Positions 28,112 to 36,626 of a stretch of DNA of 64,000 nt are shown here, piece by piece. The notes beneath the pieces were generated by a model that saw only the letters and a list, made by a program, of their open reading frames with translations, searched no databases and was not told where the DNA came from. Numbering within the stretch: the first letter of the stretch is position 1; the number at the start of each line of letters is the position of its first letter. The position numbers were made by a program, and so were the translations under genes. The stretch spans positions 124,001 to 188,000 of the forward strand of contig NZ_CP049864.1 of NCBI RefSeq assembly GCF_011300685.1, given 5' to 3'. This stretch comes from Lysobacter sp. HDW10. GTDB lineage: Bacteria; Pseudomonadota; Gammaproteobacteria; Xanthomonadales; Xanthomonadaceae.

Positions 28112-28169
28112 GCGACACGCCCCGTTTGTGAGATTTGCCGAGCATACGCCCGGTGACGTCAACGGGTGG

Positions 28170-29552
28170 TTAGAGCACGCCTTGTCCGGGAATTTCACCC
28201 ACGCGCTCCGGATCAAAACCCGCGATCTGCGCGAAGTCTTTGCCGCGCTCAACGTAATCCTTATAGAGGCCGAAACTCGGCGCACCGGGTGACATCAAGA
28301 CCACGCCTTCCCCGTTCAAGGCCGCGCGCGCTTTGTCGACCGCGTCCGCAAGACTCAACGCCGATTGCAGCACTACGCCTTGTTCCATGCACACGCGACG
28401 AATGATTGCATTGATGCGCGGGCCATTCGCGCCCATGGTAATGATCACCGCCGGCGCCTGTGTGGCCAGCGCATCAGCAAATGGATACCAATCCAAACCA
28501 CGATCGTGTCCACCGAGAATGATCGCGACCTTTTTGTTCGCATAGACGTCCAGAGCTGCGAGCGCAGTATTCGGCGTCGTGCTGATTGAATCGTTGACAT
28601 ATTCAATGCCGTCTTTAGCGCCCATTGACTGCAGGCGATGCGGCAATGGCTTGAAAGCAAGTGCGGAAAATGCGAGTTCGCGCGCATCGAAGCCCAGCAC
28701 TTCCAATGCCAGCAGCACGCCGCACAAATTGCCGCGATTGTGCACACCAGGCAGCGGCATTTTGGACACGTCGATGATTTTCTCATCGCCGCGATAGATG
28801 TGGTTGTCACGCAAATGCCACCCTTCGGGATGGTTGAACCAATGCACTTCGCTATTCGGGAGCGACAGCTGCGTGAGATTGGCATCTTGCGCGTTCAATA
28901 TCGCGAAGTGCGGCTTGGCGGCCGTCAACAGCGCGAGCTTGTCGCGCACATAGGTCGCTTCGTCGCCATGCCAATCCAAATGTTCGGCGATCACATTCGT
29001 CACCAACGCCAAGTGCGGGCGCATCCCACTCGCAGCGACCTCTGTGGTTTGAAAGCTGGAGAGCTCGATGGCCCAGTAATCGGCGCGTGCGCGCATCATC
29101 TCGACCAAAGGCATGCCGATGTTGCCGACCAAGCCGACGTGTTTTCCGGCAGCGCGCAGCAAGTGCGCCAGCAATGCCGTGGAAGTGCTCTTACCTTTCG
29201 TACCCGTGACGCAGAGGGTTTTGTCGCCCGCGTGTTCAGCGAACCACAAGGCCGTGCCGCTGGTGAACACCGTGCCGCGTTCTTTTGCCGCTTCAACCAT
29301 CGGCTTGTAAGGCGAAATGCCCGGCGACTTCAAAACGTAGTCGTAGTGACTTAAAACTTCTTCGTCGACATGGATGGTGCAAACGACGCGCGGGTCATTC
29401 ATGGATTCGACAATTTCCGCATCCGCCTCGGTGCACAGAATCGTCAATCTAAGTTCGGGCAGTTCAGCGCGAATCGCTTGATACACGGCCTGGCCTTCTT
29501 TGCCAAAGCCCCAAATCGCGACGCGGCGGTGTTCGAGCTCAAAAATGCGCAC
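28170..29552 (-). CDS. murD2: UDP-MurNAc-L-Ala:L-glutamate ligase MurD2
   Basis: This Mur ligase of 460 residues has the ATP loop GTKGKSTSTALLAHLLR near residue 115, an ELSSFQT segment, and the central and C-terminal Mur domains (NSISTTPNTALAALD, ILGGHDRGLDWYPF, LMSPGAPSFGLYKDYVERG). It sits next to murL. In Xanthomonas this partner is MurD2, which adds L-glutamate rather than D-glutamate to UDP-MurNAc-L-Ala. I assign MurD2 mainly from that context. The GTG start overlaps the end of murL by 14 bases. A classic D-Glu-adding MurD cannot be fully excluded from sequence alone. Confidence 0.85.
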   Translation of the reverse strand: MRIFELEHRRVAIWGFGKEGQAVYQAIRAELPELRLTILCTEADAEIVESMNDPRVVCTIHVDEEVLSHYDYVLKSPGISPYKPMVEAAKERGTVFTSGTALWFAEHAGDKTLCVTGTKGKSTSTALLAHLLRAAGKHVGLVGNIGMPLVEMMRARADYWAIELSSFQTTEVAASGMRPHLALVTNVIAEHLDWHGDEATYVRDKLALLTAAKPHFAILNAQDANLTQLSLPNSEVHWFNHPEGWHLRDNHIYRGDEKIIDVSKMPLPGVHNRGNLCGVLLALEVLGFDARELAFSALAFKPLPHRLQSMGAKDGIEYVNDSISTTPNTALAALDVYANKKVAIILGGHDRGLDWYPFADALATQAPAVIITMGANGPRINAIIRRVCMEQGVVLQSALSLADAVDKARAALNGEGVVLMSPGAPSFGLYKDYVERGKDFAQIAGFDPERVGEIPGQGVL

Positions 29553-30894
29553 GAACTTTCTCCCACACATGTGCGGGAATGCCATGCTCACCTTCCAAGG
29601 TCAGCAGCGGTTCGATCGATAGTTCAGATGCGTCCAATTGAGGGGCAATTTCGCGCGCGAAGCGCTCGACCAAGGCATCTTCATCCCACTCCGAGCGTTG
29701 CGTGAGTGCGGCCATGGCTGCGCGAGATTCTTTTGCCTCACCCACACATTCAAATGGCTTGTGATTGCGGTACTCGAGCAGCGCATCGTAGCCCTCGGTC
29801 TGACCTTCGTCGTCAAGCAGGTTGCGCCCGAAAATCGAGACCAAGCGCGTCTTCGGCATGAAGGGTGCCAGCGCCAAAAACACAAAGTGACACTTCGGAC
29901 AAATGCCGCACCAGCGTTGCGTCGGCTTCTCGCCCAGCAAATGGAAGTTGCGATTGCAGCTGGAGAACCACGCATCGTATTTCTCAGTCCGCGCAAATTG
30001 ACGTGCCACCGCCAATTCAGACAGCGGACGCAACAAGGAGTAGTACGAGAGATCTGCAGCAATGCGACTGCGCACGATGTCCGCAAACGCCTTCTCAAAC
30101 TCCCAGCCCTTTGACCATTGGTGATTCACCTCACCCGTGCCTTCAATCAGGCTGCCGTAGCTCGCAGAGCGTTCGTTGGAGAACACCACCTGATTCGAAC
30201 CGGTGACAATCGCCGCCAGCACCAAGATGGCCGAGTTCACGGCGGTGACAGGAATATGCCCATTCCAAGCGCCCAAACGGTTGTACTCGAACAACTCAGG
30301 CGCCAACTGACGCGTGATGTTCAAAGTCGGTAATCCTGTGCGTGCGGCACAGGTGGCAATCAATTGCGAACCACCAATCCAACACACGACCGGATTCACA
30401 CCGGCATCGCGCAAGGCCTCAATGGACACCAATGAGTCTTTGCCGCCACCAATCGCGACCAAGGCGCGTTCTTGCAATTGAATGGCCGGCGCGTTTGCGG
30501 CATCTTCTTGCGTGTGCGGAAAGACGATGCGCGCGTGCAGATCCAAGCCGTTGCGATAGGCGAACTCGCCCAAGCCATTCAAATAGACCGACTCGAGAAA
30601 AGCAGCGAGCTTCGCATCGATGGATGTGTCTTGAATCTCAATCTTCGGCGGCACGGCCGCCTTGTAGTAGCTCACGCCTGCAATCAAATGCAGCAGTTTC
30701 GTCGCAGCAGCAGCAGCCGCCAACTGTGTAGCATCCAATCGGAATGGCGCGCCGGGGATGACAACCGTCTCGGTCATTTCCGGGCCGTCATCAAAGGCAT
30801 ACACCAAGCGTGCTTCACCCGTCGACGGATCAAAACTGTTGCGAACAAATCGGAAACGCTCAATGGCGGTGCGATCGAACTCCAAAATTTTCAC
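29539..30894 (-). CDS. murL: UDP-MurNAc-L-Ala-L-Glu epimerase MurL
   Basis: MurL inverts the terminal L-Glu of UDP-MurNAc-L-Ala-L-Glu to D-Glu, replacing glutamate racemase. The 451-residue product has an ATP-pyrophosphatase-type loop AIGGGKDSLVSIEAL (GGGKDS at 149-154). It also has the SNERSASYGS segment (239-248) and a CGICPKC cluster (329-335) that may bind metal. These features and the partner murD2 match the Xanthomonas enzyme. It starts with GTG overlapping the lysC-lysA stop (GTGA). The chemistry is thought to go through adenylation of the substrate. Confidence 0.9.
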   Translation of the reverse strand: MKILEFDRTAIERFRFVRNSFDPSTGEARLVYAFDDGPEMTETVVIPGAPFRLDATQLAAAAAATKLLHLIAGVSYYKAAVPPKIEIQDTSIDAKLAAFLESVYLNGLGEFAYRNGLDLHARIVFPHTQEDAANAPAIQLQERALVAIGGGKDSLVSIEALRDAGVNPVVCWIGGSQLIATCAARTGLPTLNITRQLAPELFEYNRLGAWNGHIPVTAVNSAILVLAAIVTGSNQVVFSNERSASYGSLIEGTGEVNHQWSKGWEFEKAFADIVRSRIAADLSYYSLLRPLSELAVARQFARTEKYDAWFSSCNRNFHLLGEKPTQRWCGICPKCHFVFLALAPFMPKTRLVSIFGRNLLDDEGQTEGYDALLEYRNHKPFECVGEAKESRAAMAALTQRSEWDEDALVERFAREIAPQLDASELSIEPLLTLEGEHGIPAHVWEKVRAHF

Positions 30895-33482
30895 TCGATA
30901 ATTTCCTCGCGCGGCAATTTGCGCATGTTGTAACGGCTCGCCATGGTCATGCCATAGGCACCTGCATCGGCGATCAAAATAATGTCGTTTTCGGCCGTTG
31001 AAAGCGGTAGGTCTCGATCACTGCCAAGGACGTCTCCGCTTTCGCAAATCGGGCCGACAACATCAAACTCACCCATCGACCCGTGGCCGTTCTTAGACAA
31101 GTTTTGAATGTCATGCCAAGCATCGTAGAGCGAGGGACGAATTAAGGCGTTCATCCCTGCATCGACGCCGATGCGTGCAACGCCCGACTTTTGAACGACC
31201 TGCGTAACACGCGTTAACAATACGCCCGCCTCGGCCACCAAGAATCGACCGGGCTCACACGCCAATTTGTAGCGCGGGAAGGCCGCCTTGATCGCGGCAA
31301 TCGCTGCGCCGAATGCGTCCAGATCAAACGGCTCGGCATCTGGTGTATACGGAATCGGCAATCCACCGCCCATATCGATCCATTCAATTGAGCCGATTTG
31401 CTCAGCAATGCCAATCAGCTCGGAATACACCTGGGCCCAATGGTTCGGTGACTCGATGCCACTGCCCAAGTGGGCATGCAGACCGACGATCTGAATATCC
31501 AAGGCGCGCGCAGCGCGGACGAACGCACCCAAACGCGTGATGTCCAACCCAAACTTGGATGCGGCACCCCCTGTCACCACTTTCTCGTGATGGCCGTCGC
31601 CGTGACCGAGGTCTACGCGCAGCCAAATCTGTCGGCCTTTAAAGACGGAAGGCCAATGTTCGAGCACCTCCACATTATCCAGCGTGACCGTTGCGCCCAT
31701 CTCGAGTGCACGCTCATACTCAGCACGCGGTGCGAAGCTCGGCGTAAACAAAATACGTGCTGCATCGATGTTTGGAATGCTTGCTTGCAGATGTTCGATT
31801 TCATCGACTGACACACACTCGAAACCGAAGCCCGCTTTGTCGATCTCACGCAACACGACCGGATTCGAATTCGCCTTCATCGCGTAGAAGCGCGCGTCGA
31901 ATGAGGTGATTGCATTCAACTGAGCTGCACGTTCGCGCACGGTTGGCAAGTGATAGACGTATGTCGGTCCGTGCTGCGTGCCGATCGCGGTAAGGCGCGC
32001 ACGTTCGTGTGTCCACCAACGGCTGTGTTCGACTTCGCGCAGATTGACCAACTGACGCCAACTCTGGCCAAACACTTCACGTTCACGAATGGGCATCGCA
32101 CCGCTGCGAATCAATTCCGCATGCAACAGCGGAATCATGCCGTCGGCATCCGCTTCATCAATGACGAAGGTCAGGTTCAAATCGTTTGACGACTGCGAAA
32201 TCAAATGCACGCGCTCACGACCAAAGGTCGCCCACACGTCGGACAGCTTGTGCAACATTGAACGCATGCCGCGACCGACCAACGTAATTGCCGCGCACGG
32301 CGCAATGACCTTGACTTTGCAGATCGTGGACAAATCGGCTGACAAACGTTCAAGCACGTCTGTGCTGACCAAATTCTCGCTGGGATCAAGCGACACGGTG
32401 ACGTTGGTTTCAGACGAACCGATCAGGTCCACCGACAAACCGTGTGCTTTGAAGCGCTCGAAAATGTCCGACAAGAAGCCGACTTGTTGCCACATGCCGA
32501 TCGATTCCATCGACACCAGCACAATGCCGTTTCGACGACTGATGGCTTTAACACCACGTACTTGTTTTTTCGTGCGTGCAATGCGCGTGCCGCCCAAGCT
32601 CGGATTCGATGTATCCAAGATCCGAATCTCAATATCCGCATCGCGGCATGGACCGATCGCGCGCGGATGCAAGACCTTTGCGCCTGTGGTGGCAATTTCT
32701 TGCGCTTCTGCGTGATCGAGTTGCGACAGCAATCGCGCCTCCGGCACTTCGCGCGGATTCGCACTGAATAGACCTGGCACATCCGTCCAGATCTCAACAC
32801 GATCTGCTTTGAGCAGTGCGCCGAAATAGGCTGCCGACGTATCGGAGCCCCCGCGACCCAAGATGGCGGTACCGCCGTCTGCATGTCGCGAGATAAAGCC
32901 TTGGGTAATGCCCAATTGTCCGACCGCTGCCGACAATCGCGCCACCACGTCTGGTGCATGGTCATGCGCGCAATTGACCGACAGGCGTTTCGACCATTCG
33001 CTTTGGTTCGGTAGCGCGAGCGCAGACAGCCAGTCGCGCGCATCGGTCCAACGCATGTCGAAGCCTTGCGTGCCCAAATAAGCGGCGCCGAGAGACGACG
33101 ACAGCAGTTCACCTTGTGCCAAAACTTCGGCTTGCCAGTCAAACGAACGCGTTGTGCGGCGCGCGTCTTCGCACATCAAGTGATGCAACACCTTCAGTCG
33201 CTCAGCCAAAATGCCGTCGACGGCGAGTCCCAAGGTGTGCGCAAACTGGACGTGGATGTCTGCAATTTGCGCGTATTGTGCGTCCAGTTCTGCACGACCC
33301 TCAGCGGCCGCCAACAGCAGATTGGTCACGCCAGATACCGCAGAAACGACGACTAATACGCGTTTTCCTTCGTCCAAACGTGATTGCGCCAAGCGGCCAA
33401 TCGTGTCCCAACGTTCCCGCTTTGAAACTGAAGTACCACCGAATTTAAGGACGACCCATTGCGAGTCAGAGGTTATTGTCAT
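30891..33482 (-). CDS. lysAC: Bifunctional aspartate kinase / diaminopimelate decarboxylase
   Basis: This 863-residue fusion joins the first and last enzymes of lysine synthesis. The N-terminal aspartate kinase (about 1-300) has LKFGGTSVSKRERW and GRGGSDTSAAYFGALL. Tandem ACT regulatory domains follow (about 310-470). The C-terminal PLP-dependent decarboxylase (about 490-863) has the lysine in FYAMKANSNP, HLGSGIESP, GGGLPIPY, EPGRFLV and an ESGD segment near the end. Such fusions are typical of Xanthomonadales. Having both ends of one pathway on one chain may let lysine feedback through the ACT domains report on DAP use. It heads the operon with murL and murD2. Confidence 0.95.
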   Translation of the reverse strand: MTITSDSQWVVLKFGGTSVSKRERWDTIGRLAQSRLDEGKRVLVVVSAVSGVTNLLLAAAEGRAELDAQYAQIADIHVQFAHTLGLAVDGILAERLKVLHHLMCEDARRTTRSFDWQAEVLAQGELLSSSLGAAYLGTQGFDMRWTDARDWLSALALPNQSEWSKRLSVNCAHDHAPDVVARLSAAVGQLGITQGFISRHADGGTAILGRGGSDTSAAYFGALLKADRVEIWTDVPGLFSANPREVPEARLLSQLDHAEAQEIATTGAKVLHPRAIGPCRDADIEIRILDTSNPSLGGTRIARTKKQVRGVKAISRRNGIVLVSMESIGMWQQVGFLSDIFERFKAHGLSVDLIGSSETNVTVSLDPSENLVSTDVLERLSADLSTICKVKVIAPCAAITLVGRGMRSMLHKLSDVWATFGRERVHLISQSSNDLNLTFVIDEADADGMIPLLHAELIRSGAMPIREREVFGQSWRQLVNLREVEHSRWWTHERARLTAIGTQHGPTYVYHLPTVRERAAQLNAITSFDARFYAMKANSNPVVLREIDKAGFGFECVSVDEIEHLQASIPNIDAARILFTPSFAPRAEYERALEMGATVTLDNVEVLEHWPSVFKGRQIWLRVDLGHGDGHHEKVVTGGAASKFGLDITRLGAFVRAARALDIQIVGLHAHLGSGIESPNHWAQVYSELIGIAEQIGSIEWIDMGGGLPIPYTPDAEPFDLDAFGAAIAAIKAAFPRYKLACEPGRFLVAEAGVLLTRVTQVVQKSGVARIGVDAGMNALIRPSLYDAWHDIQNLSKNGHGSMGEFDVVGPICESGDVLGSDRDLPLSTAENDIILIADAGAYGMTMASRYNMRKLPREEIIE

Positions 33483-33574
33483 GAGTTGTGGGATGATGCG
33501 CAGCCGAATCGGGCAAGTAAGCGATTCTATCGAATCCGCCGCCTTGCGATGGCCTTAAACCGCATTGGAGTCAG

Positions 33575-34459
33575 ATGAAAAAGTCGAGACGCTTTACCCA
33601 GGTGGATGTCTTTGCCAATCGACCGGGCGCCGGGAATCCATTGGCCGTTGTTTTAGACGCTGAAGGCTTGGACGACGCAACCATGCAAGCGATTGCCGCT
33701 TGGACACGACTGCCGGAAACCACCTTTGTATTTCCGCCGCCCTATGCGGGTGTCAGTTACGGCCTGCGCATCTTTAGCCCGAGGCGTGAGGTCCCGTTTG
33801 CGGGCCACCCGAGCGTCGGCACTGCCCACGCCGTACTTGAGGCCGGATTGGCATCACCCATCGATGGCCAGCTCATTCAATCGGGGATTGCCGGTGACCT
33901 ACCCCTTCAAGTGAGCGGCGAAGGCGATCGAAGAACCCTTGCGATCCGTACACCCAAGGCATCGCAACTGCGTCTAGGCACCGCGGAAGATACAGCGCTC
34001 GTGCAAGCAGTTCGCGGTATTCCACAGGGTGCACTGCCACCTGTGCTGATGGACGGCGGACGTCGCTGGTGGTTGGTGGAAGTTGAAAGTGAAGCGGCGT
34101 TGCGCACTGCACAACCTGATTGGGATGCCATCGCTGCGCTTGCTGAAAGCACGCAAAGCATGGGCGTTTTCGCCTATGCGCGCAGCGACGACGCCGTGTA
34201 TTACTACGCTGTCCGCGCGTGGGTCGGTGCGCCTGCGCGGTTTGAAGACGCCGCCTCCGGTGCAGCGAATGCCGTTTTGGCGGCATGGTTGGCGTCGCAA
34301 AATGCGATTCCCGGTGACGGCCATTTCTATCGTGTCAGTCAAGGACGCGAAGTCGGCCATGACGCTGTGTTGGAACTCACCGTTGATGCGGAAGGTCACG
34401 TTTGGTCGGGCGGTCGCGTCTGCACCGTGGTGGATGGACACATCGATTGGCGCGACTGA
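33575..34459 (+). CDS. PhzF family isomerase-like protein
   Basis: This 294-residue protein belongs to the PhzF family, whose fold resembles diaminopimelate epimerase. The start QVDVFANRPGAGNPLAVVLDAEGL, the RIFSPRREVPFAGHPSVGTAHAV segment (about 65-90), and EDAASGAANAVLAAWLA near 228 are diagnostic. The usual catalytic glutamate lies in the LPETTFVF region. Substrates of most members are unknown, so I assign no reaction. It is next to, but divergent from, the lysC-lysA operon. Confidence 0.9.
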   Translation: MKKSRRFTQVDVFANRPGAGNPLAVVLDAEGLDDATMQAIAAWTRLPETTFVFPPPYAGVSYGLRIFSPRREVPFAGHPSVGTAHAVLEAGLASPIDGQLIQSGIAGDLPLQVSGEGDRRTLAIRTPKASQLRLGTAEDTALVQAVRGIPQGALPPVLMDGGRRWWLVEVESEAALRTAQPDWDAIAALAESTQSMGVFAYARSDDAVYYYAVRAWVGAPARFEDAASGAANAVLAAWLASQNAIPGDGHFYRVSQGREVGHDAVLELTVDAEGHVWSGGRVCTVVDGHIDWRD

Positions 34460-34694
34460 CATGATTTGTCAGGTGCAGAAAAACATGCCGAATCAAGCCA
34501 TTGCATTTCGAACCTGCCGCTCATCATTCACTTGCCGAGCGGTGATCCGTTGATCCGCGCAAAAATCAGCTGTGAAAAAAAGTTTAAAAAAACGCGAAAA
34601 ACCCCTTGTTGCGCGTAAATCCATGCAATACAGTGAAGTGCCGGTGTTAACCGCGCCCTATCAAATTCCCTACGAAACGAGGATCGTTCAAAAC
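34460..34694. other. Gene-free stretch upstream of the histone-like gene
   Basis: These 235 bases hold no convincing gene. A 6-base inverted repeat CCGCTC/GAGCGG (about 34517-34542) has no T-run, and an A-rich tract lies at 34561-34602. A strong promoter for the downstream HU-like gene is expected here. I cannot pick one -10/-35 pair with confidence. A frame extending the HU gene upstream to 34572 exists but has no ribosome site. Confidence 0.4.
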
Positions 34695-35102
34695 ATGGCC
34701 ACGAAGAAAGCCGCCAAAGCTGCCAAGGCAGCACCGAAGAAGGCTGCTAAGGCAGCGCCGAAAGCCGCTCCGAAAGCTGCAACGATGAAGCCGATCAAAG
34801 AAGCCCTGACCAAGTCTGGTCTGGTTGCTCACATTGCTGACAACACCGGTGTTGCATCGCGCGACGTTCGCGCCGTGTTGGCATCGTTGGAAAGCACTGT
34901 CCACGCATCGGTCAACAAGAAGGGCGCAGGCTCCTTCACGATGCCGGGCTTGTTCAAGATTTCGGCTGTTGAAGTTCCGGCGCGTCCGGCACGTAAAGGC
35001 ATCAACCCGTTTACTAAGGAAGAAGTGACCTTCAAGGCACGTCCGAAGTCGACCAAGGTGAAAGTGCGTCCGCTGAAGAAGCTGAAAGACGCTGCCGCCT
35101 AA
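34695..35102 (+). CDS. HU-family DNA-binding protein with Lys/Ala/Pro-rich histone-like tail
   Basis: This 135-residue nucleoid protein has an unusual N-terminal tail (residues 2-30) built from short KKAAKAA, APKKAAK and APKAAPKA repeats like eukaryotic H1 tails. An HU/IHF-type domain follows (about 31-120), with INPFTKEEVTFKARPKSTKVKVRPLKKLKD at the DNA-binding arm and C-terminal strand. It should bind and compact DNA, with the tail adding charge contacts. Such tailed HU proteins occur in Xanthomonadales and Deinococcus/actinobacteria. An intrinsic terminator follows. The neighbourhood includes a SET lysine methyltransferase 1 kb away. Confidence 0.85.
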   Translation: MATKKAAKAAKAAPKKAAKAAPKAAPKAATMKPIKEALTKSGLVAHIADNTGVASRDVRAVLASLESTVHASVNKKGAGSFTMPGLFKISAVEVPARPARKGINPFTKEEVTFKARPKSTKVKVRPLKKLKDAAA

Positions 35103-35128
35103 GGCGCTTGCGATTCTCGATGAATAGA

Positions 35129-35155
35129 AACCGGCACTTGTTGCCGGTTTTTATT
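35129..35155 (+). terminator. Intrinsic terminator of the HU-like gene
   Basis: A 9-base stem (AAACCGGCA with TGCCGGTTT, 35129-35137 and 35143-35151) with a 5-base loop ends in a T-rich run. It lies 26 bases after the stop codon. Confidence 0.85.
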
Positions 35156-35222
35156 TGTCCTTACGTTTCCTTCATGACCGTCGGCGCACGCTTCCGTTTG
35201 AATGCGATTTCAAGAGGTGCCT

Positions 35223-35951
35223 ATGCGTTTGACCACCCCCTTGCTTGTGCTTGGCGCAGTCCTATCGGTGGCCGGGTGTAAAGAAAAGAACGGCCCCGTC
35301 ACACCAGAAGCAAGTGCCGTTGCAGGCGGACATTCGAGTGCACTGCCCTCTCCGACGGCTAACGGATCAACAGGCTCTGTGACAGGCACACCGACGGGTC
35401 AAGCACCGCTGTCGTTGCCGCCGGTGACGTATATTCCAGCTCCGACAGCATCAGCAACGACGCCGGCATCGACGCCTGTTGCCACAAACGCAGCTTCGTC
35501 GACGTCGAGACCTACCGTTACCAACACATCAACTGCAGGCCCGGTGACCGCCGTCATTGGCATCGATAGCGCGTCAGAGCCGACAGTCGCCGACGCAAAG
35601 CGCGTCATTGAGGACTACTACGCAGCGGTAAACCGCGGCGCTTATGACAGCGCATTTCGCATGTGGGCAGACAACGGCCTCGCGAGTGGTAAAACCTTGC
35701 AGCGTTTCACCGACGGCTATGCCGATACATCCAGTGTGAGCATCAACATCGGCGACCCGGGGCCGATCGATGCGGGCGCCGGTCAACGACACATCGTGAT
35801 TCCGGTGCGGGTCATTGCGCGTCAACGTGATCAATCTACGAAAACCTACAGCGGTACCTATACCTTGGGTCGCACTGTGGTCGATGGTGCGAGCGCAGAG
35901 CAGAAAAGTTGGCGCATCCAATCTGCAGACATCCGTGCTTCGGGGGGCTAA
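35223..35951 (+). CDS. Unknown lipoprotein with Ser/Thr/Pro/Ala linker
   Basis: The 242-residue precursor has a lipobox (LSVAGC, with Cys near residue 19). A low-complexity Ser/Thr/Pro/Ala stretch follows to about residue 115, likely a flexible spacer. The C-terminal domain (about 125-240) begins with ADAKRVIEDYYAAVNRGAYDSAFRMW, which resembles the NTF2-like/SnoaL-type cone fold used by many exported proteins. It is probably outer-membrane anchored. AGAGG sits before the ATG at 35223, whereas an upstream start at 35202 has none. I cannot assign a role. Confidence 0.75.
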   Translation: MRLTTPLLVLGAVLSVAGCKEKNGPVTPEASAVAGGHSSALPSPTANGSTGSVTGTPTGQAPLSLPPVTYIPAPTASATTPASTPVATNAASSTSRPTVTNTSTAGPVTAVIGIDSASEPTVADAKRVIEDYYAAVNRGAYDSAFRMWADNGLASGKTLQRFTDGYADTSSVSINIGDPGPIDAGAGQRHIVIPVRVIARQRDQSTKTYSGTYTLGRTVVDGASAEQKSWRIQSADIRASGG

Positions 35952-35964
35952 ATCGAGCCCAAAG

Positions 35965-35991
35965 AAAAAGCGGCCTCAAAGGCCGCTTTTT
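35965..35991. terminator. Bidirectional intrinsic terminator
   Basis: A 12-base perfect stem (AAAAAGCGGCCT with AGGCCGCTTTTT, 35965-35976 and 35980-35991) has a CAA loop. T-runs on both strands let it end the lipoprotein gene from the left and the SET gene from the right. Confidence 0.85.
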
Positions 35992-36009
35992 CATCACTGA
36001 CGTCGAACC

Positions 36010-36528
36010 TCAAGCCTTACTTGCTTTCGACTTCTTGGCCGCTTTTTTCTCTTCTTCTTTTGGTTGCAGCATGGTGCCGGTGCAATTCTTGCATCCGCAA
36101 CGACAGCCCCAGAGCTGCTTCAATTCGGGGGTATAAGGCTCATCCAAGGTGATGCCGTAGTTATAGGTCAACTCTTCGCCCGCCTTGATGTCGCGGATTG
36201 CTTCGATGAAAACCTTGTCTTTGTGACGCTTGCCCTTCTCATTCTCTTCAAGGACCGCTTCACAATTCGGCTGGCAGCTGTGGTTGATCCAACGCGCAAC
36301 ATTGCCGTCCTTATTGGCATCAATGACGTACTCGTCATTCAAGGTGAACAGGAAGGTGTGCCCGTCTTCATCGACGGCCCCGTACTCCTCGTCCACTTCA
36401 TCGTGGCTCCGGATCGTGCCCTTGTAGCGCACGACGCGCTCACCTTTTGCAATGTCTTCGGTGGCGAAGACGCCATTTCCGTGAATGTCTGATTCGCGAC
36501 GCTCGATCTTCTTATGCTTCTTTGCCAT
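36010..36528 (-). CDS. SET-domain protein-lysine methyltransferase
   Basis: This 172-residue cytosolic enzyme carries an almost bare SET domain. The HGNGVFA start is near residue 16, RWINHSCQPNCEA at 79-91 carries the NHSC cofactor knot, and GEELTYNYG at 117-125 carries the catalytic tyrosines. A post-SET zinc cluster CRCGCKNC lies at 142-149. The last 15 residues are a lysine/alanine-rich tail similar in composition to the HU-like protein's tail. SAM-dependent lysine methylation is the family activity; the substrate is unknown. The ATG at 36528 gives the family start, and a longer frame to 36573 lacks support. Confidence 0.9.
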   Translation of the reverse strand: MAKKHKKIERRESDIHGNGVFATEDIAKGERVVRYKGTIRSHDEVDEEYGAVDEDGHTFLFTLNDEYVIDANKDGNVARWINHSCQPNCEAVLEENEKGKRHKDKVFIEAIRDIKAGEELTYNYGITLDEPYTPELKQLWGCRCGCKNCTGTMLQPKEEEKKAAKKSKASKA

Positions 36529-36592
36529 GCCATCTGCCTTTGGTTGAACGCCGAGTATACGGGGCGCGCGCACGACGCCTAGGCTTCAGAAG

Positions 36593-36621
36593 TTGAATGC
36601 GACACCTTCAATCCGTACAAT
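36593..36621 (+). promoter_or_regulatory. Sigma-70 promoter of the SUF operon
   Basis: TTGAAT (36593-36598) and TACAAT (36616-36621) are separated by exactly 17 bases, a good match to sigma-70 consensus, 31 bases upstream of the regulator start codon. Confidence 0.65.
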
Positions 36622-36626
36622 ATTGG

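Noticed and set aside
28112-28285. Upstream extension of the dienelactone hydrolase
   Set aside because: It has no homology and would bury the signal peptide; the GTG at 28111 places the signal at the N-terminus.
34698-34784. Repeat tract as a possible CRISPR or mobile repeat
   Set aside because: The units are 9-12 bases, in frame and code for the Lys/Ala/Pro tail of the HU-like protein.
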